Positions 32,378-40,371 of a stretch of DNA of 64,000 nucleotides are shown in pieces (position 1 is the stretch's first letter; every line of letters begins with the position of its first letter). This DNA comes from CAZJHD01 sp964545855. GTDB lineage: Bacteria; Planctomycetota; UBA1135; JACQFD01. A program made the position numbers and the translations under genes. The notes beneath the pieces are model-generated. The model was not told the DNA's origin, made no database searches, and was given only the letters and a program-made list of their open reading frames with translations. The DNA is taken from contig CAZJHD010000004.1 in assembly GCA_964545855.1 (NCBI GenBank), positions 83,726-147,725 of the forward strand, written 5' to 3'.

Positions 32378-32676
32378 CCGGCGTCCCTCTCCTTGTGGAA
32401 GATCGGCTTCCCCTCGATGTCCCACGAGTCGAGGATCGCGAAGATCACGGCGTCGCAAGGCTTCCCCTCCGTGAGCTTCGTCTGCCGTGCCGACGAGCCG
32501 GTGCAGTAGAGCACGGTGTCGTGGAGGCCCGCGCCGACGGCGTCGACGCAGACCAGCGTGTCGTCCGTCGGCCGGTTCCAGGCGTCGTGCCTCTGCACGA
32601 CGAGGAGCTTCATCTCGCGCATCTTCTCGTCCTTCTGCGTCGAGACGACGGAACCGATGACTCGTCCGATGATCAT
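32359..32676 (-). CDS. EutN/CcmL-family microcompartment vertex protein 3
   Basis: A 105-residue BMC-P protein, the most typical of the three: MIIGRVIGSVVSTQKDEKM begins the fold; VCVDAVGAGLHDTVLYCTGSSAR is the pore-side strand-loop and AVIFAILDSWDI the last strand. It is the first of the EutN trio and starts 7 bp after the PpiC gene's stop. Planctomycete loci are described with three different BMC-P proteins, matching this set. Confidence 0.93.
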   Translation of the reverse strand: MIIGRVIGSVVSTQKDEKMREMKLLVVQRHDAWNRPTDDTLVCVDAVGAGLHDTVLYCTGSSARQTKLTEGKPCDAVIFAILDSWDIEGKPIFHKERDAGWTSPE

Positions 32677-32683
32677 GGGGTGT

Positions 32684-34243
32684 TCAGCGACCGTTGTTCT
32701 TGCGACCGTCGTCCTTGCGAGCGTCGTCCTTCCGTGCGGAGCCGCCTTGGCCGGAGCCGCCGACGGTGCCGCGGCGCTCCTCGCCGCTCGAGCTCGGAGG
32801 ATCGACGTAGGTCGTGATCTTGGCGTCCGTCACGAGCCGGCGGTAGAGATCGCCCATCAGCTCGGATCGGATCGAGCGACGGAGCTCGTCGCCCTGCAGG
32901 CCGGGCTTGGCGGCCTGGAAGAAGAGGGCCGCCGATCCCTGCTCGACGCGGATCGGTCCGAGGGCCGCGCCGACGGCCGCGTCGGGATGGAAGAGCGCCG
33001 CGAGGATCGCCGGATCCGCGCCGCGCTCGAGACGGTGGAGCCAGCCGAGGTCTCCGTTGCGCGCGCGCGACGCGCCGTCGTTCGAGTACATCGACGCGAG
33101 ACGGCCGAACTCCGCCGCCGACTTCGCGCGTGCGATCAGGTCGCGGAGCTCGCGGTCGGCCTCGTCGTAGGTGCGCGCCACGAGGGCGTTCGGCGCATGC
33201 ACCGCATGCAGGAGGATCCACGACACGCGGCGACTCTCCCCGAAGAGCCCGTCCCAGTGGTCGCGCGCCTCCGCGTAGCGCCGGTCGATCTCGTCGTCGG
33301 GATAGGACTTCTCCGCGATCCCCCAGAGGAGCGTCTCGGCGCGCACGCCCGCATCGGCCCGGAGGTCGTCGAGCGTGATGCCTCGCGTGGCGCGCAGCAC
33401 CTCCTCCCAGCCGAGGCCCTGGGCCGCCGTCGCCGACGGCTCGTACCGCGCGCGCCGTCGCGCGAGCGTCGCCTCGATCCCCTCGGGAGTCGCCACGACC
33501 TCCAGCTCGGCGGCCCTCCGGTCGACGAGCCGGAGCCCCGCCAGATCGCGCAGGGCATCCCGCAGGTCGCGTCGCGAGAGCTTCAGGCGCAGCGTGGCGC
33601 CGAGCGCGCGGCCGTCGATCGTGCGGCCGCCGACGCGCGCGTAGCTGCCCGCGGGGAGTCCCTCGCGCTCGACTTGGGCGCGCTTCACCTGCTCGCGCAG
33701 CCAGAGCGTCTGCTGCTCCGCGCTCACCGGCTCGCTGCCCGGGAGGCCGAGGTCCTCCCGGACCATGCGCTCGCACGCAAGCTGCTTGCGGAAGACCTCC
33801 TCGAAGGCGCGCCGCTCCATGCCCTTGCTGGCGAGCTCCTCCTCGAGCGAGTGGTTCTCCGCCGCGCGGAGCTGAGCATCGAGCTTCTCGAGCGCGGCGG
33901 CCAAGTTCGCGGGCGAGACGACGAGGCCGCGTCGCTCGATCTCCGACGACAGGACGACGTCCTGGATCAGGTAGTCGATCGCGTCGCGCCCCACCTCGTC
34001 GCGCGAGAAGCGATAGGCGAGCGACTCGTCGAACTCCGAGAAGGTGATCTCGCCGCCGGCGAAGCGCGCGGCCGGCGCCTCCTGCGATGCCGCCGAGGCG
34101 ACGGCAGTGCCCGCGAGAGCCGCCAGCGCGGCGAGGAGGCTGGCGAACGAGGCGGCTCGTCTCGAGGTGCCGCCCGTGGATCGCGCCCGCGGGTGCCCGG
34201 GCGCCGCGGCCCGGCAGTCTGCGTCGATGCCGCCGCCGCTCAG
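32684..34243 (-). CDS. PpiC-type peptidyl-prolyl isomerase, secreted
   Basis: About 519 residues. The N-terminus has a hydrophobic leader (RRAASFASLLAALAALAGTAV) followed by a SurA/PpiD-like helical region. The parvulin rotamase domain appears at about 370-480, with SWILLHAVHAPNAL, FGRLASMYSNDGASRARNGDLGWL and ALGPIRVEQGSAALFF. The tail is charged, with KDDARKDDGRKNNGR repeats. It should assist folding of exported proteins. No ATG, GTG or TTG lies between the upstream stop and the leader; a CTG at 34243 overlaps the upstream gene's stop and is my choice. An ATG at 34330 would put about 65 non-signal residues first. It precedes the EutN genes by 7 bp. Confidence 0.82.
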   Translation of the reverse strand: MSGGGIDADCRAAAPGHPRARSTGGTSRRAASFASLLAALAALAGTAVASAASQEAPAARFAGGEITFSEFDESLAYRFSRDEVGRDAIDYLIQDVVLSSEIERRGLVVSPANLAAALEKLDAQLRAAENHSLEEELASKGMERRAFEEVFRKQLACERMVREDLGLPGSEPVSAEQQTLWLREQVKRAQVEREGLPAGSYARVGGRTIDGRALGATLRLKLSRRDLRDALRDLAGLRLVDRRAAELEVVATPEGIEATLARRRARYEPSATAAQGLGWEEVLRATRGITLDDLRADAGVRAETLLWGIAEKSYPDDEIDRRYAEARDHWDGLFGESRRVSWILLHAVHAPNALVARTYDEADRELRDLIARAKSAAEFGRLASMYSNDGASRARNGDLGWLHRLERGADPAILAALFHPDAAVGAALGPIRVEQGSAALFFQAAKPGLQGDELRRSIRSELMGDLYRRLVTDAKITTYVDPPSSSGEERRGTVGGSGQGGSARKDDARKDDGRKNNGR

Positions 34244-34641
34244 TCGCCCATCGCGCGCGACACGCCGGCGCGGCTCTCCGACCGGGTGCCGGCGGGGCGA
34301 TCGATCTCGGGGAACGAGAATCCGCATGGGTTCAGGGGGTCGACCAGGTCTCGATCCGCCAGGTCGCGCGGGTCGACGGGGAAGAAGCGGCAGTTGTCGG
34401 GCCGGCTCTCGTGGATGGAGCAGGTCGGGACGGCGCCAGACTCGTCGAGGAACGGGCACTGGAACAAGAGCTTGCAGCAGGCGGCGCATCTCCCGCAGCT
34501 CCCCTCGCGCTTCTCGGCCTGCGCGCGGACGTAGCCGGGTCGGAAGGTGTGCAGCCAGAAACGACGGACCTTGCCGAAGGCCAGGCGCACGGTGCGGCCC
34601 CAGGCGGCGCGCAGACCTTGGGGCAGTGTGAGTTCACGCAC
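34240..34641 (-). CDS. YkgJ-family cysteine-cluster protein
   Basis: Starting at the GTG at 34641 gives 133 residues. Residues about 40-110 hold a zinc/iron-chelating module with CGRCAACCKLLFQCPFL, then CSIHESRPDNCRFFPVDP and PCGFSF, the CxxCxxCC pattern of the YkgJ/Fliy family (PF03692). These proteins bind metal or an Fe-S cluster; their substrates are unknown. It appears to be the first gene of the minus-strand run leading to PpiC, EutN and aldolase. The N-terminal start is uncertain, and the region 34642-34814 is divergent. Confidence 0.8.
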   Translation of the reverse strand: MRELTLPQGLRAAWGRTVRLAFGKVRRFWLHTFRPGYVRAQAEKREGSCGRCAACCKLLFQCPFLDESGAVPTCSIHESRPDNCRFFPVDPRDLADRDLVDPLNPCGFSFPEIDRPAGTRSESRAGVSRAMGD

Positions 34642-34814
34642 TGGGTGATGGGGGGGCGGACCGGCCGGCCAGGAGGTCACGCGGTCGTGCGATCGTAAAG
34701 CGCCTCGCGGTGCCCTTCGGGACGAATTCTCGGGCTGGCGGGGGGCAATCCTTTCGCGCTCGTGGCGGTCTCGGCGCGGGACGGCTTCCCTTCCTCCCGA
34801 AGGACACCGTTCCC

Positions 34815-35192
34815 ATGGGCCCATCCGCGCGAAGACGTTCGTTCGCCGCGGCGCGCAACGCGACCGCCATTCCGGCGTTCGCCCGCGTCTGGGTCTCCGG
34901 GCTCGCCACCTTCTCGATCCTCGTCTGGGGCGGAGTCCTGGTGAAGGGGACCCTCCTGCAGCGCGCCTCCGAACGCGAAATGGGCATCGTGCTCGCCGCG
35001 GCGGCGCCGCCGGGGCCCGTGCGCGCACCGGCGAGGGGTGGGCCGCTGCCCGGCGAGAGACCCGAAGGCCCCGATGCGAGCCGCGCGCCCGCGGGCCTCG
35101 CGCCGGCCCCGGGGACCGGCGCCGGCTACCCCGCAGCGGAGCCGCCCCGTCCGGCGGGCGTCGCTCCGCAACGCGACCGCAGCCCCATCTGA
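34815..35192 (+). CDS. Small single-pass membrane protein, hypothetical
   Basis: A 125-residue reading frame from the ATG at 34815. An Arg/Ala-rich start is followed by one hydrophobic segment (VWVSGLATFSILVWGGVLV) and then a long Pro/Ala/Gly-rich tail that looks disordered and may extend into the periplasm. There is no Shine-Dalgarno and no recognised family. The hydrophobic helix makes this more credible than other shadow frames, but the biased tail lowers confidence. Confidence 0.45.
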   Translation: MGPSARRRSFAAARNATAIPAFARVWVSGLATFSILVWGGVLVKGTLLQRASEREMGIVLAAAAPPGPVRAPARGGPLPGERPEGPDASRAPAGLAPAPGTGAGYPAAEPPRPAGVAPQRDRSPI

Positions 35193-35244
35193 CTCGGCCG
35201 CCGGCTTCCCGTGGCCCGAGCGGTCCGGGGCGCGGGCGTCGAGG

Positions 35245-35261
35245 CTCGCGCGCCGCGCGAG
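35245..35261. terminator. Candidate hairpin between convergent genes
   Basis: A 7-bp inverted repeat CTCGCGC/GCGCGAG with a 3-nt loop, between the small membrane gene and the Clp-type ATPase gene. A second short palindrome GAGGGCCCTC overlaps the ATPase stop. No T-run, so only a tentative terminator. Confidence 0.35.
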
Positions 35262-35280
35262 GGAGCTTCGCCGAGGGCCC

Positions 35281-36624
35281 TCAGGCCGTCGTCGCGCGCG
35301 AGCGCTCGGAGCTGCGCTCGGAGCGCAGGAACGGCTCGCCGCTCCGCAGCTCCACTCGGATGCGCTGCGCGCGCCGGCTCTTCCCGTCGAGGACGAGGTT
35401 CGCGAGCGGGTCCTCGATGTGCTGGCGGACGATGCGCTTGATCTCGCGCGCGCCGTAGTCGACGGAGTAGCCGCGCTCGGCGACCCACTCGTCGAGCTCC
35501 GGCGCGAAGAAGACCCGCACGCCGATGCGGCGGATGCGCGCGGCCACGTCGGCCAGTGCGAGGCTGGCGATGGATCGTGCGTCGTCCGGCGTGAGGTCGC
35601 GGAACACGACGATCTCGTCGAGCCGGTTCAGGAACTCGGGGCGGAAGTTCTCCTTGAGGGCCGCCTGCGTGAGCTCCTTGATCGCCGCGGCATCGAAGGA
35701 GCGCCGGGAGCCGTTGCCGAATCCGCATCGCGAGCTCGCGCGCTCGATGTCCTCCACGCCGACGTTCGAGGTCAGCAGGACGATCGCGCGATCGAACCGG
35801 ACGGTCTTCCCCTTGGAGTCCGTGAGGATCCCGTCGTCGAGGATCTGGAGAAGCAGGTTCTTCACCTTGTCGTTCGCCTTCTCGATCTCGTCGAAGAGGA
35901 CGACGGAGTCAGGGGTCTTCCGCACCGACTCCGTGAGATAGCCGCCGTCGCCGTGCCCGACGTATCCCGGTGGCGCCCCGATCAGCTTCGCGACCTCGTG
36001 GGGCAGGGAGTACTCGGTGCAGTCGATCCGCACGAGGTGCTGCGGTCCCTCGAAGAGAGTGCGCGAGAGGGCCTTCGCGAGGGCGGTCTTCCCCGTGCCG
36101 GTCCGTCCCACGAAGAGGAAGCAGCCGAGCGGGCGGTTCGGCTCGTTCAAGCCCACGGCGGCCTTGCGGAGAGCGCGCGTCACGGTCCCGATGGCTGCGT
36201 CCTGGCCGATGATCACCTTCGACAGATCGTCGGCGAGCCGCGCGACGCGCTTCTGGAGATCGCGGAGCGTCGCACCGAGGGCCGGATCGGCTCCCGGCTC
36301 CGCGGCGGTGGATGCTTCGGCTGCCGCCGGGAGGGAGACCTGGTGGATCTCCAGGCGCGGGTTCACGTCGATGCAGAGCTGGTAGAGGAGGTCTTCCACG
36401 GCCGAGGGGTCGCTCCCGCAGGCGCGGCCGGCGGCGTGGCGCACGGACGCCTCGAGGTCGACGACGCACGCCTCCACGACGCGCCGGCGGTATTCCGCAC
36501 GATTCGGTGCGGGGCGGGCCGAGAGCGTCCGAGCGCTCTCCTCCTCGCTCAGGACCCGGACTCGAATGAAGCCGTCGATCAGGTCGAAGTACTTGAACAC
36601 GACGGTGGCATCACCCTCTCGCAC
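35281..36624 (-). CDS. Single-ring Clp/Hsp100-type AAA+ ATPase
   Basis: A 447-residue protein from a GTG at 36624 with an excellent GGAGGAGGA Shine-Dalgarno 6 nt upstream. Residues 125-445 match only the second (D2) AAA+ module of ClpA/B: VIIGQDAAI, Walker A GRTGTGKT (173-180), pore loop GYVGHGDGG (220-228), Walker B VVLFDEIEKA (241-250), sensor 1 LLTSNVG, Arg-finger motif FRPEFLNRLDEIVVF (328-341), and the small D2 domain to the C-terminus. D1 and the Clp N domain are missing. The first 115 residues are a different domain with FKYFDLIDGFIRV and several Cys that I do not recognise. No IGF/L ClpP-docking loop is seen, suggesting an unfoldase or remodeller. Confidence 0.9.
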   Translation of the reverse strand: MREGDATVVFKYFDLIDGFIRVRVLSEEESARTLSARPAPNRAEYRRRVVEACVVDLEASVRHAAGRACGSDPSAVEDLLYQLCIDVNPRLEIHQVSLPAAAEASTAAEPGADPALGATLRDLQKRVARLADDLSKVIIGQDAAIGTVTRALRKAAVGLNEPNRPLGCFLFVGRTGTGKTALAKALSRTLFEGPQHLVRIDCTEYSLPHEVAKLIGAPPGYVGHGDGGYLTESVRKTPDSVVLFDEIEKANDKVKNLLLQILDDGILTDSKGKTVRFDRAIVLLTSNVGVEDIERASSRCGFGNGSRRSFDAAAIKELTQAALKENFRPEFLNRLDEIVVFRDLTPDDARSIASLALADVAARIRRIGVRVFFAPELDEWVAERGYSVDYGAREIKRIVRQHIEDPLANLVLDGKSRRAQRIRVELRSGEPFLRSERSSERSRATTA

Positions 36625-36721
36625 GTTGGCTCCTCCTCCGGCGACAAGGGGACCGCGATCGCCGCCCGGACTCCGCCGGGAGTGTCGGCCGAGCCCGGCT
36701 GGCCCTGAATGGCGGGCGCGC

Positions 36722-36768
36722 CGGAAACATTTCCGACTCCCTGGCGGGACCCGTGCGACTGGAGTCGG
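36722..36768. promoter_or_regulatory. Palindrome cluster in Clp-kinase divergent region
   Basis: CGGAAA-CA-TTTCCG (36722-36735) is a perfect palindrome, overlapped by CCGACTCC (36733-36740), which pairs with GGAGTCGG (36761-36768); another GGAGTCGA lies at 36793. The 296-bp region 36625-36920 separates the ATPase and kinase genes, so these are candidate operator sites. Confidence 0.4.
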
Positions 36769-36920
36769 GCCCACTCTCCGGCCGATGGGAGGGGAGTCGA
36801 TCGAGGCCACGCGCCGCTGGTCCGCCAACCGGACCGATGACTTTTCGGAGCATCCCCACTAGAACCCGGGTCTCGGGGTCTCTCGGCGGAGCAACCACCG
36901 AGAACTCCCGCAGCTCCTCC

Positions 36921-37991
36921 ATGCCGAGTCGCGAAGACTTCGAGTTCCTGGCCCTCCTGGTGCATCGCGACCTCCTCGCGAAGGACGCGGCCACGGCCGT
37001 CATCCAAGCGTCCGACTCCGGGAGCGGCTCCGTCGACGAGTGTCTCGTCTCCCTCGGGCTCTTCTCCTCGGATCGGGTCCACGACCTGCGCCGCACGCGC
37101 GCGGGCGAGATTCCCGACGTGCCCGGCCACGAGGTGCTCGAGATGCTCGGCTCCGGGGGAACCTCGCACGTGTTCAAGGCGCGCGAGAAGACGACGGGGC
37201 GCGAGGTCGCTCTCAAGATCCTCAAGCCAGAGCTCGCCGCCGATCCCGAGATGCGCGAGCGCTTCATCGCCGAGGGGAAGCTCCTGATGGCGCTCGACGA
37301 TCCGGCCATCGTGAAGGGCTACCGGATCGCCCACTTCACGCCCCGCGGCGGCGGCGACCCCGTCTATCTGCTGTCGATGGAGCTCGTGGACGGGAAGACG
37401 CTCCTGGAGCACCTCTCCGCGCGGCAGACCTTCGACGAGGACAAAGCGCTCTCGATCGTGGTCGCCGTGGCGCGCGCGCTCGAGACGATGCGAGCGAAGG
37501 GGATCGTGCATCGCGACATCAAGCCCGGGAACCTGATGATCGACCCGCGCGGCGGCGTGAAGATCATCGACCTCGGCTTCGCGCAGTCGGGTGTCGCCAG
37601 GAACGCGAGCAACGGCTCCGGCTCGCCCTCCGCGTCGGAGACGACCGTGGGCACGGTGCACTACCTCTCCCCGGAGCAGGCGCGCGGAGAGTCGGATCTG
37701 GACGTCCGGAGCGACATCTACTCGCTCGGCGTGACGCTCTTCCACCTCACCGTGGGAGAGCTGCCCTTCCAGGGAGCGGCGCCCAGCGAGGTGATCCGCA
37801 AGCACGTGCTCGAGGGGCTCTCGTCGCCGGCCCTCAAGGGACGCCGCATCTCGCCCCATCTCCACTACTTCATCGAGAAGATGATGGCCAAGGAGCGCGA
37901 GATCCGATACGCGAGCCCGAAGGAGCTCATCCACGACATCGAGCGCACGATCGCGGGCAAGAAGTCCGTCGAGTTCCGCGGCCGCCGCTGA
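36921..37991 (+). CDS. Soluble Ser/Thr protein kinase
   Basis: A 356-residue kinase from the ATG at 36921. Residues 1-65 form a short helical domain (FEFLALLVHRDLLAKDAA, VDECLVSLGLFSSDRV). The kinase domain has LGSGGTSHVFKA, K99 in VALKIL, HRDIKPGNLM (197-206) with catalytic D199, and DLG at 217-219 in place of DFG. APE is SPEQAR and VRSDIYSLG is typical. It ends soon after the kinase fold with no membrane segment, unlike many planctomycete kinases. The frame is open upstream but that part lacks structure. It is divergent from the Clp-like ATPase gene, whose partner or target it could phosphorylate; this link is only by position. Confidence 0.92.
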   Translation: MPSREDFEFLALLVHRDLLAKDAATAVIQASDSGSGSVDECLVSLGLFSSDRVHDLRRTRAGEIPDVPGHEVLEMLGSGGTSHVFKAREKTTGREVALKILKPELAADPEMRERFIAEGKLLMALDDPAIVKGYRIAHFTPRGGGDPVYLLSMELVDGKTLLEHLSARQTFDEDKALSIVVAVARALETMRAKGIVHRDIKPGNLMIDPRGGVKIIDLGFAQSGVARNASNGSGSPSASETTVGTVHYLSPEQARGESDLDVRSDIYSLGVTLFHLTVGELPFQGAAPSEVIRKHVLEGLSSPALKGRRISPHLHYFIEKMMAKEREIRYASPKELIHDIERTIAGKKSVEFRGRR

Positions 37992-38067
37992 TCCTTCGGC
38001 GTCTCCGTTCGCTCGACGGAGCGCGCGCGAGGTCGGACCCGATCGCCGCGCGAGGCCCTCGACCGGA

Positions 38068-38073
38068 TACCCT
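38068..38073 (+). promoter_or_regulatory. Candidate -10 box for a near-leaderless transcript
   Basis: TACCCT lies 9 nt before the ATG at 38083. No Shine-Dalgarno; no clear -35. Confidence 0.35.
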
Positions 38074-38082
38074 CGCACCGTC

Positions 38083-38919
38083 ATGACGGCCGAGCTTCCC
38101 GTCCTCGCTCCCGGGCCCGCCGAGTTCGCCTTCGCCTGCAACCGCTGCGGGAACTGCTGCTCCAACGGGACCGGCTACGTCTGGCTGGAGCCCCACGAGA
38201 TCCCGTCCCTCGCAGAAGCCCTCGGCTCGGACCCGGAGGCCTTCGCCCGCCGGCACGTGCGCTCCGTCGGCGGGCGGCTCTCGCTCGTCGAGGAGTCGGG
38301 CCGCTGCTCCTTGCTCCGGGGGAAGAACGAGTGCGCGGCCTACGAAGCACGGCCCGCCCACTGCGCCACGTTCCCCTTCTGGCCCGGCGTCCTGCAGGGT
38401 GGCGACGCCTTCGAACGCGCGCGCGGCGTCTGCCCGGGCATCCACGAGGCGCCGCCGAGGCCGGTCCGCGAGGCGGCCTACGCGGCCCTCGAGGCGCTCT
38501 ACGTCCGCGTCGACGCGGAGGTCGCGCGCCACAGGCCGCTCTGCGTCCTGAGCGGAGACTGCTGCGACTTCCCGACGGCGGGCCACACGCTCTTCGCGAC
38601 GCTCCTCGAGACCGATCTCGCCGCCGAGCGAGGCCCTGCCCCGGCGGCCGAGCGCGAGGACTGGTGCGCGTTCTATCAGGGACGCCGGTGCTCCGCGCGG
38701 GAGGTGCGACCGCTCGCCTGCCGGACGTACTTCTGCGACGCGTCGACGACCGATCGACTGGCGGCGCTCCACGAGGAGTCGCTCGCCGAGATCCGGGAGA
38801 TCGAGCGCCGCTTCGGGTATCCGGCCGGCTACGGCAGCTTCGTCGAGCTGCTTCCCGTCCGCCGCGAGTCGATGCGCCTCCTCGACGAGCGTCGGGCCCT
38901 CGCGGAGACCGTCCGATGA
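38083..38919 (+). CDS. Tandem YkgJ-type cysteine-cluster protein
   Basis: A 278-residue protein with two metal-binding parts. The first has CNRCGNCCSNGTGYVWL (19-35), then CSLLRGKNECAAYEARPAHCATFPFWP, the classical YkgJ CxxCxxCC and C-x-C pattern. The second, from about 155, contains CVLSGDCCDF, then WCAFYQGRRCSAREVRPLACRTYFCD. Such tandem forms are rarer than single YkgJ proteins. Binding of zinc, iron or an Fe-S cluster is expected; catalytic role unknown. It overlaps the next gene by 4 bp (ATGA). Confidence 0.85.
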   Translation: MTAELPVLAPGPAEFAFACNRCGNCCSNGTGYVWLEPHEIPSLAEALGSDPEAFARRHVRSVGGRLSLVEESGRCSLLRGKNECAAYEARPAHCATFPFWPGVLQGGDAFERARGVCPGIHEAPPRPVREAAYAALEALYVRVDAEVARHRPLCVLSGDCCDFPTAGHTLFATLLETDLAAERGPAPAAEREDWCAFYQGRRCSAREVRPLACRTYFCDASTTDRLAALHEESLAEIREIERRFGYPAGYGSFVELLPVRRESMRLLDERRALAETVR

Positions 38920-40346
38920 TCGTCTCCCGGCCGAGATTCGCGCTCACGACGCTCCTGCTCCTTCCGCTCGTCGGAGCACTGCCGCTCTGCGGGCGCGCCG
39001 ACGACGACGCGAAGGAGAAGGCCGAGGCCCGCCGCCAGGCGCTCCAGTGGAACGACTCCGGGATCGAGCTGCGGACGCAGGGGAAGCTGCGGGAGGCGAT
39101 CGCCGCCTTCGAGAAGGCCGTCTCCTTCGATCCGACCGACGAGACGATCGGGCGCAACCTCGGAACCGCCTGGAACGACGAGGGAGTGCGGCTGATCGAG
39201 AAGGAGTCGCGCACGGACGATGCGATCTCCGCCTTCGAGAATGCCGCGAAGCTCCTCGGGAGCGACGCGACGCTGCGCCGCAACCATGCGTCGGCGCTCG
39301 ACCGGCGCGGCCACGAGCGGCTGGCGCGGCGCCAGTTCGACGCAGCCCTCGCGGACTTCGGCTCCGCGGCGGCGCTGCAGCCCGAGATGGGCCGGTTCCC
39401 GACGTCCATGGCCTTCGTCTGGTTCCAGCGCGACGACTGGGAGCGCGCCGCGCGCGATCTCGACGAGGTGGTGCGGCGGTTCCCGAAGGAAGTGGACGCC
39501 TGGAAGCTCCTCGCGGAATCGAGGCTCCGCATCGGCGATCCGCGCGGAGCCGTCGACGCGATGCGTCGCGCCGTCGAGCTCGCGCCGGGGCGCGCCGATC
39601 TCGCGACGCGCCTCGCCGAGATGCGGAGCGAGGCCGACGTGGAGGGGGAGTTCGTGCCCGGGAACTCGCGCCATTTCCAGTTCCACTATCCGCCCGATCG
39701 GAAGGACCTGGCGGCGGCGGCGGATCTCGTGGCGGGGCTCCTGGAGGAGGCGCACGTGCGCATCGGAGCCGACTTCGGCTTCTACCCCGAGGGACGCACG
39801 CAGGTGATCTTCTACGAGGTGGAGGATTTCTCGGCCCTCACGCGCGCCGACGAGTGGGTGGGGGCGCTCTACGACGGGAAGATCCGCGTGCCGATCCGCG
39901 ACTTCGCGAAGCAGCGCGACACGCTCCGCCGCACGCTCCTCCACGAGTACACGCACCGCGTCGTGCACGCGCTGGCCCGCGGCTCCTGTCCCACGTGGCT
40001 CAACGAGGGTCTCGCGCAGCTGAGCGAGGAGGCGAGCCTCCTCGACGCCGAATCCCGCTTGAAGAAGCAGCCCGAGAAGCTGCTGAGCGCCGCCGATCTC
40101 CGCGGGGCCTTCGTCGGCAAGGCCGACGCCGCGCGCGCGCGCGTCGCCTACGACCAGTCGCTCGCCCTGACGAAGTATCTCGTCGACCAGCGCGGGCGCT
40201 CCGGAGTCACGCGGTTCCTGAAGGCGATCGGCGGGTTCGACGCGAAGCCGGTCTCGGAGGCCGAGGCCTTCCAGGAGGAGTTTCGCATGACCTTCGAGGA
40301 ACTCCTCGAGCGCTGGCGGCTCTCGATCGGGATCGCCGAGCGCTGA
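38916..40346 (+). CDS. Secreted TPR protein with gluzincin peptidase domain
   Basis: A 476-residue protein with a signal peptide (MIVSRPRFALTTLLLLPLVGALPLCGRADD). Residues 40-230 form TPR repeats, such as WNDSGIELRTQGKLREAIAAFEKA (read as two parts) and DAWKLLAESRLRIGDPRGA. The second half is an MA-type peptidase domain with the helix LLHEYTHRVVHAL carrying HEYTH and, 20 residues on, WLNEGLAQL where the Glu is the third ligand. This layout is common in Planctomycetes and Acidobacteria. The C-terminal helix ELLERWRLSIG is the usual end. A secreted protease is likely; substrate unknown. Confidence 0.9.
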   Translation: MIVSRPRFALTTLLLLPLVGALPLCGRADDDAKEKAEARRQALQWNDSGIELRTQGKLREAIAAFEKAVSFDPTDETIGRNLGTAWNDEGVRLIEKESRTDDAISAFENAAKLLGSDATLRRNHASALDRRGHERLARRQFDAALADFGSAAALQPEMGRFPTSMAFVWFQRDDWERAARDLDEVVRRFPKEVDAWKLLAESRLRIGDPRGAVDAMRRAVELAPGRADLATRLAEMRSEADVEGEFVPGNSRHFQFHYPPDRKDLAAAADLVAGLLEEAHVRIGADFGFYPEGRTQVIFYEVEDFSALTRADEWVGALYDGKIRVPIRDFAKQRDTLRRTLLHEYTHRVVHALARGSCPTWLNEGLAQLSEEASLLDAESRLKKQPEKLLSAADLRGAFVGKADAARARVAYDQSLALTKYLVDQRGRSGVTRFLKAIGGFDAKPVSEAEAFQEEFRMTFEELLERWRLSIGIAER

Positions 40347-40371
40347 GCACGCGCCGCTCCGACACGTACTT

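Noticed and set aside
40347..40371. Shared hairpin between the TPR peptidase and kinase-TPR genes
   Set aside because: Best arm is 5 bp with a long loop, unlike the clear convergent hairpins elsewhere.
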